A DNA stretch of 9,603 nucleotides from positions 1-9,603 of the forward strand of contig JAWKTM010000122.1 in NCBI GenBank assembly GCA_041399085.1, in the 5' to 3' direction. The stretch comes from JAWKTM01 sp041399085. Lineage in GTDB: Bacteria > Planctomycetota > Planctomycetia > Pirellulales > Pirellulaceae. This document shows positions 1 to 8,592 of this stretch, piece after piece; the stretch's first letter is position 1, and every line of letters starts with the position of its first letter. A program made the translations under genes and the position numbers. The notes beneath the pieces were generated by a model that had not been told where the DNA came from, searched no databases, and was given only the letters and a program-made list of their open reading frames with translations.

Positions 1-17
1 CCCGCGCACAGCGCGGG
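1..17. repeat. Edge fragment of the dispersed palindromic element (possible third copy)
   Basis: The window opens with CCCGCGCACAGCGCG, the exact reverse complement of the first 15 bases of the palindromic element found complete at 7652 and 8368. It also forms a small hairpin (CCCGCGC, loop ACA, GCGCGGG). If it is a third copy, in opposite orientation, the bases just left of the window should read GGTCGGGAGA. Only 15 bases support this, and they are self-complementary, so a chance GC-rich hairpin remains possible. Confidence 0.4.
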
Positions 18-25
18 TTTGGCTC

Positions 26-48
26 GGCGGGAGCCTCGTTCTCCCGGG
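26..48. other. GC-rich hairpin downstream of the DHOD-like gene
   Basis: CGGGAG (28-33) pairs perfectly with CTCCCG (41-46) around a 7-base loop. It lies about 75 bases beyond the stop of the DHOD-like gene, in the direction of its transcription. No T-run follows on the minus strand, so it is not a standard intrinsic terminator. It may still be a 3' end or RNA-processing structure, or part of the intergenic repeat material. Confidence 0.35.
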
Positions 49-120
49 CTTGGTAATTCGTACTCGTACTCGCGACACGGCGAGCGGAGCGGGACTTTTG
101 AAGTCGGTGCGATTGGCCGT

Positions 121-1157
121 TTACTGATGCTGTCCGTACAGGTTGGATACTTCGCGGCGGTCGGTGAAGGAGATCAGCGCCTTCATATAGTTGGATCGTT
201 CGAGCGCGCTGGGGTCGTCGCATTTGCCGCGGCTCATGCTTCCCTTCATCTGCTCGACCGATTCGTACTCACGCGAAACCATCCAATGGCCGACTTCTTC
301 GAGCAACTTATGCAAACACGAGGGACCGTATCGCAAGATGACCGACGCCATCATCACGGCATCGGCGCCGACCAGCAACGCTTTGATTACGTCCTCGGCG
401 AAATGCACGCCGCTGGTGGCCGCGATCGAGGTCGACGCCAATTGGTCGCGCAGAATGGCGATCCAACGCAACGGCAACCGCAATTCATGCCGGCTGCTCA
501 AAACCAGATTCGGTTCGATCGCCAACTCGTCCAGATTGATGTCCGGTTCGAGGTAGCGATTGAACAACACCAATCCATCCGCGCCGGCGTCGATCAATTG
601 CCGAGCGAAATGTGGCAAGCTGCTGAAATAGGGGCCGATCTTCACACCCAGCGGAATCGAGATCGACTTGCGGACCGCTGAAACCAGCTCAAGATACCGC
701 CGCTCGACATCCGCGCCGCTCATCTGTGCGTCGGTCGGCACGAAGTAGATATTCAGCTCGAGCGCGTTCGCACCGGCTTGTTCGATCGACTGGGCGTAGT
801 GAATCCAGCCGCCGCGCGACGAGCCGTTCAAGCTGCCGATGATCGGAATCTTCACGGCCTCGCGCGCCTGGGAAACGTGCCGCAAATAAGCGTCCGGGCC
901 GGTGTTGTAATCTTCCAGCTCCGGGAAATAGCTAAGCGACTCGGCGAACGCTTCGCTGGAGTATTCGTACAGCCGATGAATCTCCAGCTCTTCGTGTGTG
1001 ATCTGTTCTTCAAACAGCGACGGCAATACGGCCGCGGCCGCGCCGGCTTGTTCCAGCGATTGCAGCGTGTCGACGTTGCCCGTCATCGGACACGCCGAAG
1101 CGATCAGCGGATTCTTCAGATGCAAGCCGAGATAGCGAGTCGATAGATCAACCGTGC

Positions 1158-1161
<4 letters not shown>
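121..1161 (-). CDS. Dihydroorotate dehydrogenase-like FMN TIM-barrel protein next to nifJ
   Basis: A 346-residue protein with the length and layout of the class 1/2 dihydroorotate dehydrogenase fold, an FMN-binding TIM barrel. Visible are the N-terminal strand LKNPLIASACPMTGN (about 15-29), SLNGSSRGGW (110-119), the flavin-contact lysine in GVKIGP (K174), and the C-terminal phosphate-binding ATSGVHFAEDVIKALLVGADAV (about 248-269). Where true enzymes carry the catalytic Cys or Ser (N-x-S-C/S-P-N), this one reads NIYFVP (137-142). Pyrimidine synthesis is therefore doubtful, and a redox role tied to pyruvate oxidation is likelier (inference). Proteins annotated as dihydroorotate dehydrogenase-like are known beside pyruvate:ferredoxin oxidoreductase genes. 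The start is supported by GGAAGGGAG just upstream. The ATG overlaps the nifJ stop (ATGA), which suggests translational coupling. The stop is TAA, and the frame has no break. Confidence 0.85.
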
Positions 1162-4754
<3,593 letters not shown>

Positions 4755-5036
4755 CGTTACCTCGCACAATTCGATTCCCGGTTCCACCAGGAGATCGGTT
4801 AAGCCGGAGACGCAAGCTCTCCGGGGACTCTTACGATTCAGACGTTTCGAGCGGGGTCGGCGCGCTGGCGCACCCGCGCGGCGGCATCGGAACGCAAAGA
4901 GAATGCCGGGCGTGACCGAGCCGCCCAAAGCAGCCGGTTGTTTGGGTTTTGCGCAAAACCGCGTGCTGCCAGCGTGCGGATGTGCGACACCGCTCGCCGC
5001 TCAAGTGTGCGGCGTGGCACAAAACGGGCGTTTACG
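4755..5036. other. Intergenic leader region upstream of nifJ
   Basis: About 280 bases between the nifJ start and the terminator of the peroxiredoxin gene. It must contain the promoter for the leftward nifJ/DHOD-like unit, but I see no convincing -10/-35 pair. Reading frames across it lack a recognisable protein and look like high-GC shadows. Its one distinct structure is the palindrome at 4945-4960. Upstream extension of the nifJ frame to 4928 adds 58 basic residues unlike any PFOR, so the ATG at 4754 is preferred. Confidence 0.5.
4945..4960. promoter_or_regulatory. 16-bp perfect palindrome upstream of nifJ, candidate operator
   Basis: GGTTTTGCGCAAAACC is perfectly self-complementary over 16 bases, with the two-fold axis between 4952 and 4953. 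It lies about 190 bases upstream of the nifJ start. Two-fold symmetry of this length suits a dimeric repressor or activator. I do not recognise the motif as that of a named regulator, so the function is inferred. Confidence 0.35.
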
Positions 5037-5070
5037 AAAAAAGGGGAGCCAGTCTCGGACCGGCTCCCCC
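5037..5070 (-). terminator. Intrinsic terminator of the peroxiredoxin gene
   Basis: On the minus strand an 8-bp perfect stem, GGGGAGCC/GGCTCCCC (5069-5062 with 5050-5043), closes an 11-base loop and is followed at once by six T (5042-5037). It lies about 80 bases past the TAA of the peroxiredoxin gene and upstream of nifJ. It therefore probably separates the two transcription units, and nifJ would need its own promoter. Confidence 0.85.
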
Positions 5071-5152
5071 GCACGTCAGCGCTGGGCGCAAATACCAATT
5101 GTCTTTCGCATCGGGCCGATTGAACTACCGAGCGACCGGCCAAACGAACAGC

Positions 5153-5692
5153 TTACTTCTTCTTCTCGACGCCCAGCTCGTCCAACTTGGCGGCCACGTC
5201 GTTGCCGTGATTCGTGGTGTTCACCGACTTGTCGATGGCCAGGATCTTGTTGTCCTTGCCGATGATGAACGTCCAGCGTTGAGCCACGCCGCGTTGTGCG
5301 TTCACGACGCCGAAAGCTTTCGCCGCCGACTTCTCCGGGTCGCACAGAATCGGATAATCCAAGCCCAGCGATTTGGCGAACTTGGCGTTGGTCGGCTGAT
5401 CGTCGACGCTGGCCGTGAAGTACGCCACGTCGTAGGCTCGCAGCTTGTCGCCTTGCTCGCGCATGGCCTTGCATTGCTTCGTGCAACCGCCGGTGAAAGC
5501 CTTCGGGAACCAAGCGATCACCACGGCCTGCTTGCCGTTGAAGTCCGACGATTTATAGGTCTTCCCGTCGCTTCCTTGCATCTCGAACGCCGGAGCGTCG
5601 TCGCCCACCTTCAATTCGGCTTGTGCCGAGCCGGCCGCGACGAGCAATCCCAAACACAATGTCAACGCGAACGTTCCGAAACGATGATTCAT
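5153..5692 (-). CDS. Exported BCP/PrxQ-type peroxiredoxin
   Basis: A 179-residue thiol peroxidase of the AhpC/TSA superfamily, closest in layout to bacterioferritin comigratory protein (PrxQ). It reduces H2O2 or organic hydroperoxides using thiol donors. The active site PxxxTxxC is present: P63, T67 and peroxidatic C70 in WFPKAFTGGC. A second Cys, C74, gives C-TKQ-C. This is one residue shorter than the CX4C of E. coli Bcp and may act as resolving Cys. The conserved active-site Arg is R139 (QRWTFIIG). Residues 1-25 form a Sec-type signal peptide (basic start, TLCLGLLVAAG core, SAQA cleavage before E26). The protein is therefore probably periplasmic, unlike the usual cytoplasmic Bcp. The start is preceded by GGGAG at about ten bases, and the C-terminus is lysine-rich (EKKK). 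The gene is a single unit with its own terminator, divergent from uppP. Confidence 0.9.
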   Translation of the reverse strand: MNHRFGTFALTLCLGLLVAAGSAQAELKVGDDAPAFEMQGSDGKTYKSSDFNGKQAVVIAWFPKAFTGGCTKQCKAMREQGDKLRAYDVAYFTASVDDQPTNAKFAKSLGLDYPILCDPEKSAAKAFGVVNAQRGVAQRWTFIIGKDNKILAIDKSVNTTNHGNDVAAKLDELGVEKKK

Positions 5693-5906
5693 GGCAGGTT
5701 AACTCCCGAGGAAACTTGTGAGGCAGGTAATGCGGGTGAGCAGTGAATCAGGTTACCGCGCCGCGTTTTGCGAGTCCACTAAACGGGCCGAATGTCGCTG
5801 GGCGAAAACGGGTGGCGTCCTGTAGATTAGGGCCGCGCGCTGGAAGCACGATCCGCGCGGCTGTCACGGAACGACACATTCATCGCAAAGGCGGCGAACC
5901 CAAGTC

Positions 5907-6710
5907 ATGACGACGCTGGAAATATTGACCTTGGCCGTGGTGCAAGGCGTGGCCGAGTTTCTGCCGATTAGCTCTTCGGGACATCTGGTTGTGGTCTCGG
6001 CGTTGTTTCACGCGGGCGACGCCACGGCCGAAGCCGCCAGCGCCGACGTGAATATCGTGCTGCACGGCGGAACGCTGATCTCGATCCTGGTGTTCTATTG
6101 GCGTCGTATCTGGAGGTTGATCGGCGCGGATCGGCGAGTGATCCCGCTGTTGATCGTCGGCACGATTCCGGCGGCGGTGCTGGGCGTGATCGTCAAGACG
6201 CAGTTTGAATCGCTGCTGGAGAGCCCGTTGTTGGCGGGCTGCATGTTGCCGGTCACCGGCCTGATGTTGCTGCTGATCTCCGGCAGGGAAGGCGGCGAAG
6301 ACGACTACTCGAAGCTGAGCTACAAGGCGGTGCTCGTGATCGGCTGCTTTCAAGCGTTCGCTTTGTTGCCCGGCATCTCGCGCAGCGGCTCGACGATCGT
6401 GGCCGGGTTGTTGGTCGGTTTGCATCGGCGAGCGGCCGCGACGTTCTCGTTTCTGTTAGCCATCCCGGTGATCGGCGGCGCGACGGTTTTGGAGCTGAAG
6501 GATTTGGTCGAGGCCAAGTCGCTGGACGCGCCGCCGTCGTTGTTGCTCGCCGGAGCGGTCGTGGCGTTCGCCGTCGGCTTGGTTTCGCTGGCTTGGCTGA
6601 TTCGCTGGATCGAGCGTGGCAAGCTGCACTACTTTGCCTACTGGGTGATCCCGCTTGGTTTGGCGATCGTCGTTTGGCAATTGATGTTGCTTGCCAGCGG
6701 CAACGGCTAA
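5907..6710 (+). CDS. uppP: Undecaprenyl-diphosphatase (UppP/BacA family)
   Basis: A 267-residue polytopic membrane enzyme that dephosphorylates undecaprenyl diphosphate to the monophosphate, recycling the lipid carrier for peptidoglycan and surface polysaccharides. Excess copies are known to confer bacitracin resistance. Both family signatures are intact: QGVAEFLPISSSGHL (13-27; Q13 and E17 of the Q/ExxxE motif) and the phosphate-binding PGISRSGST (155-163, with R159). H53 lies in NIVLHGG. Several hydrophobic segments follow, for example 77-96, 110-125, 141-156, 181-196, 212-231 and 245-264. Length matches the family (about 265-275). The ATG starts right at the conserved N-terminus, but the Shine-Dalgarno is weak (AAGGCGG, about 13 bases upstream). 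The 214-base gap to the divergent peroxiredoxin gene must hold the promoter, but I could not identify it with confidence. Confidence 0.95.
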   Translation: MTTLEILTLAVVQGVAEFLPISSSGHLVVVSALFHAGDATAEAASADVNIVLHGGTLISILVFYWRRIWRLIGADRRVIPLLIVGTIPAAVLGVIVKTQFESLLESPLLAGCMLPVTGLMLLLISGREGGEDDYSKLSYKAVLVIGCFQAFALLPGISRSGSTIVAGLLVGLHRRAAATFSFLLAIPVIGGATVLELKDLVEAKSLDAPPSLLLAGAVVAFAVGLVSLAWLIRWIERGKLHYFAYWVIPLGLAIVVWQLMLLASGNG

Positions 6711-6809
6711 TGGTACGAATGAAGCCAGCGATGGCATGGCAGCGAGCCGCGTTCGCTGGACGAATCGCACTCGCGGCGACTCACTGTTTCCCAACCTCAA
6801 GGCCGACCG

Positions 6810-7247
6810 ATGAACCACCGCAAGATTCTCTTCCCGACGGACTTTTCGCACACCGGAGACGCCGCATTGGAGATGGCCACGTCGCTGGCTCGCGATCAAG
6901 GCGCCAAGCTGCTGATCGCCCACGTCGAGGAACCGCCGGCCGTCTATAGCGCGGGCGAGATGTATTACGGCATGCCGAATCCGATGACCGAGGATTTGAA
7001 GGCGATGCTGCAACAGGTGAAGCCGACGGACGAGAGCGTGCCGTTCGAGCATCATTTGGTGGCGGGCGACCCGGCGGACGCAATCGTGCGATTGGCCGAG
7101 GAAGAGCAGGTCGAGATGATCGTGCTCGGTTCGCACGGCCGGACCGGTTTGTCGCGCCTGTTGATGGGCAGCGTGACCGAGTCGATCGTGCGTCACGCGA
7201 AATGCCCGGTGCTGACGGTGAAACAACCGGCGAAGTCGCACGATTGA
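6810..7247 (+). CDS. Universal stress protein, single UspA domain
   Basis: A 145-residue cytoplasmic UspA-family protein. It has the N-terminal strand KILFPTDFS with D11 at the adenine-binding position. The C-terminal ATP-binding signature G-x2-G-x9-G-S is complete (G107, G110, G120, S121 in GSHGRTGLSRLLMGSV). It should thus belong to the nucleotide-binding class (inference). It follows uppP on the same strand after 99 bases, so it could share its transcript or have its own promoter. A weak AAGG lies about eight bases before the ATG. Family members respond to starvation, oxidative or respiratory stress, but the substrate or partner here cannot be told from sequence. The gene ends shortly before the 21-bp repeat array. 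Confidence 0.92.
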   Translation: MNHRKILFPTDFSHTGDAALEMATSLARDQGAKLLIAHVEEPPAVYSAGEMYYGMPNPMTEDLKAMLQQVKPTDESVPFEHHLVAGDPADAIVRLAEEEQVEMIVLGSHGRTGLSRLLMGSVTESIVRHAKCPVLTVKQPAKSHD

Positions 7248-7323
7248 ACCTGGAAGCGGCGGTGCGCAAGCGCCCCGGTTTCCGGACACGGTTCAACGGG
7301 CCGGTTACCCCGAAATACGGCCG
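7248..7323. other. Spacer between usp and the 21-bp array
   Basis: Seventy-six bases with no gene. The last 22 (7302-7323, starting CGGTTACC and containing GAAATACGG) resemble a decayed unit of the adjoining array. I see no hairpin followed by a T-run, so no intrinsic terminator for usp is evident. Confidence 0.4.
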
Positions 7324-7638
7324 CGGTACGTCAAGAAACCGATTCGGTAGCTCAAGAAACGACGTCGGTAGTTCAAGCAATTGGTGCGGTAGTTCAAGAA
7401 AGGCACCCGGCACGTCAAGAAGTGACAGCGGTTGATCGAGAAATCGCCTCGGCGCGCCAAGAAATGGGCCCGGTAGGTCAAGAAATGAGCCCGGTAGCTC
7501 AAGAAATGGGCCCGGTAGCTCAAGAAACGACGTCGGTAGTTCAAGAAACGACGTCGGTAGTTCGAGAAACGACCGCGTCAACTCAAGAAATGCCCCGGTA
7601 AATTGCGGAAATCGACGCGGTAGCGGAAGAAATCACCG
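7324..7638. repeat. Array of fifteen 21-bp direct repeats
   Basis: Fifteen consecutive units fill exactly 315 bases (15 x 21), with no net insertion or deletion. The core, on the plus strand, is CGGTAGYTCAAGAAAYG, followed by four variable bases, often ACGT or GGCC. Units begin at 7324, 7345, 7366 and so on to 7618. Units 2, 10 and 11 are nearly identical. Units 5-7 and 13-15 diverge most, and units 13/14 differ by a compensating one-base shift. Because 21 is a multiple of three, several frames stay open and yield heptapeptide repeats on the minus strand (FLELPTS or FLSYRAH). None has a supported start, RBS or family resemblance, so I treat these as artefacts of the repeat. The array lies between convergent usp and globin genes. 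Confidence 0.93.
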
Positions 7639-7651
7639 CACGCCTCCGTCT

Positions 7652-7772
7652 CGCGCTGTGCGCGGGTCTCCCGACCCCGCACGCTTTTGACCGCAGGTCT
7701 CCGTCTCTGGTCGCTGCGAGGAGACCTTCGGTCGATGGTTTCGGCGAGGTCGGGAGACCTACGCCGAGCGCG
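7652..7772 (+). repeat. Palindromic dispersed element, copy 1 (MITE/REP-like)
   Basis: A 121-bp element bounded by 25-base inverted repeats (7652-7676 and 7748-7772, four mismatches), each containing a perfect GGTCTCCCGACC/GGTCGGGAGACC pair. Inside is a second 14-base inverted pair with one mismatch: GACCGCAGGTCTCC and GGAGACCTTCGGTC. The whole can fold as a long nested hairpin on either strand. It carries no coding capacity. A second copy in the same orientation is at 8368-8483, sharing its first 33 bases exactly. I cannot tell whether it moves with a transposase in trans, as REP or MITE sequences do. I saw no clear target-site duplication. Confidence 0.8.
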
Positions 7773-7773
7773 C

Positions 7774-7799
7774 CACGCCCTTCGAAGATTCAGGGCGTG
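7774..7799 (-). terminator. Hairpin just past the globin stop, possible terminator
   Basis: CACGCCCT (7774-7781) pairs perfectly with AGGGCGTG (7792-7799) around a 10-base loop, 15 bases beyond the globin stop. There is no T-run on the minus side, so it is not a canonical intrinsic terminator. It could stabilise the 3' end of the globin mRNA, or be another intergenic hairpin repeat abutting the palindromic element. Confidence 0.35.
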
Positions 7800-7813
7800 C
7801 CACCCGAGCTGTT

Positions 7814-8212
7814 TCACGACTTCGGCTTCATCACGATGTCGCCCTTGGTGCTCTGCACGATCGCGAACAACTCGGCCTGCTCGGCCAGCGGCACTTGGAA
7901 CTTGTCCAACGTCGCCTGAAAGTCGCCGCAGAACACTTCCCATTCCCGTTCGGTGATGTCCAGATGCTGGTGCGAGTCGAGCATCGTTTTGCCCGTGTAT
8001 TGTTGCGGGCCGCCCGTGGCCCAGCCGACCATCTCGGTCACCAGATACTTGAAGCCGGCGCGCGACACCCGATGATGCGCCTCGTCCACCTTGGCGTTCG
8101 CATTCAGCCGCGGGTTGTCCATGATCCGCTCGATAAAGTCGTCCACCACGGCCGCGATGTTGTAGATGCCGCCCAGTCGCTCGTACAGAGATTGCGGTTC
8201 GCTTTCGGACAT
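7814..8212 (-). CDS. Group I-type truncated hemoglobin
   Basis: A 132-residue truncated (2-on-2) globin, likely binding heme for O2 or NO chemistry in the cytoplasm. It begins with the family's LYERLGG helix-A segment and AVVDDFIERIMDNPRL helix B. It has the F-region FKYLVTEMVGWATGGPQQYTG and the proximal histidine H81 in SHQHLDITEREW. Helix H follows (ATLDKFQVPLAEQAELFAIVQS). At the usual B9-B10 Phe-Tyr pair it reads F26-I27, so the distal ligand-stabilising Tyr seems absent. The frame extends upstream to 8245, adding 11 residues, but MSESEPQS at 8212 fits the family N-terminus and the upstream Shine-Dalgarno is poor for either choice. Promoter-like hexamers lie at 8256-8283. The gene stands alone between two same-oriented copies of the palindromic element. 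Confidence 0.92.
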   Translation of the reverse strand: MSESEPQSLYERLGGIYNIAAVVDDFIERIMDNPRLNANAKVDEAHHRVSRAGFKYLVTEMVGWATGGPQQYTGKTMLDSHQHLDITEREWEVFCGDFQATLDKFQVPLAEQAELFAIVQSTKGDIVMKPKS

Positions 8213-8255
8213 GATCGAGACTCTCGTGGTTAGCCGGCCCGTCAATTAAGCCGGC

Positions 8256-8283
8256 AGCATAGCCGACTTGTCGTCTTTCGCAA
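8256..8283 (-). promoter_or_regulatory. Candidate sigma-70-type promoter of the globin gene
   Basis: On the minus strand TTGCGA (8283-8278) and TATGCT (8261-8256) are separated by 16 bases. That would start transcription near 8249, about 37 bases before the globin ATG. Both hexamers match the consensus at four of six positions, so the call is tentative. Confidence 0.35.
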
Positions 8284-8306
8284 CAAGCCGGTGTCGCGCG
8301 ATTCGT

Positions 8307-8355
8307 CTGGGGGCTCGCTTTGCTCGACCCCAGGCACGTATTCGACCCCAGGCAC
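8307..8355. repeat. Hairpin plus 14-base direct repeat of period 18
   Basis: CTGGGG (8307-8312) pairs with CCCCAG (8328-8333), extended by TCG/CGA (8315-8317 with 8325-8327) past a two-base bulge. TCGACCCCAGGCAC occurs at 8324-8337 and again at 8342-8355. On the minus strand this reads as two tandem GTGCCTGGGGTCGA followed by the hairpin. It resembles intergenic repeat units common in planctomycete-like genomes (from memory, not checked). No coding content is evident. Confidence 0.6.
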
Positions 8356-8367
8356 ATTTTCACGCGC

Positions 8368-8483
8368 CGCGCTGTGCGCGGGTCTCCCGACCCCGCACGC
8401 TTTTTGACCGCAGGTCTCCCGGCGCTACGAGGAGACCTTCGGTCGGCGATCTCGGCGAGGTCGGGAGACCTGCGCCGAGCGCG
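8368..8483 (+). repeat. Palindromic dispersed element, copy 2
   Basis: A 116-bp relative of the element at 7652-7772, in the same orientation. Its 25-base inverted ends (8368-8392 and 8459-8483) have three mismatches, and the inner GGAGACCTTCGGTC arm is retained. It differs from copy 1 by one extra T in the T-run at 8401, a shortened central loop, and a few substitutions in the right half. Its right arm is tandemly amplified just beyond (8465-8536). Together the two copies bracket the globin gene as roughly 120-bp direct repeats. Confidence 0.8.
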
Positions 8484-8536
8484 AGACCTGCGCCGAGCGC
8501 GAGACCTGCGCCGAGCGCGAGACCTGCGCCGAGCGC
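8465..8536 (+). repeat. Four perfect 18-bp tandem repeats at the element's right arm
   Basis: GAGACCTGCGCCGAGCGC occurs four times head to tail with no mismatch (starts 8465, 8483, 8501, 8519). The first copy is the outer part of the right inverted repeat of the element at 8368-8483. The other three are extra. Copy 1 of the element has a single, slightly different version (CCTACGCC) and no amplification. Perfect identity points to recent slippage or unequal exchange. Confidence 0.93.
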
Positions 8537-8540
8537 GACG

Positions 8541-8580
8541 AAAAACGGGATGCGGCCGGACATTTTGGCTGCCCGGCCGC
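8541..8580 (-). terminator. Terminator of the WD40 gene
   Basis: On the minus strand GCGGCCGG (8580-8573) pairs perfectly with CCGGCCGC (8559-8552) around a 13-base loop. After six bases comes TTTTT (8545-8541). It starts 13 bases past the TAA of the WD40 gene. The stem and position are good, but the gap before the T-run makes it a less than ideal intrinsic terminator. Confidence 0.6.
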
Positions 8581-8592
8581 AGGTGCGGGCGG

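Noticed and set aside
5120..5130. TTGAACTACCG, identical to the reverse complement of the 21-bp unit core, seen past the peroxiredoxin gene
   Set aside because: It is one isolated 11-base match with no repetition around it, so chance is the simpler reading.
5095..5152. tRNA-like TAGTTCAAT segment on the minus strand
   Set aside because: No acceptor stem, anticodon arm or T-arm could be paired around it.
6781..7581. Long minus-strand reading frame with FLELP repeats
   Set aside because: It runs antisense through the clear usp gene and gains length only from the 21-bp array. It has no family resemblance and no Shine-Dalgarno.
7324..7638. CRISPR array
   Set aside because: The period is a constant 21 bases with only about four variable bases between cores. 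There are no 25-40 base spacers and no cas genes.
7324..7638. Heat-shock-element-like TTCnnGAA in each unit
   Set aside because: That element belongs to eukaryotic heat-shock factors; in a bacterial array it is probably coincidence.
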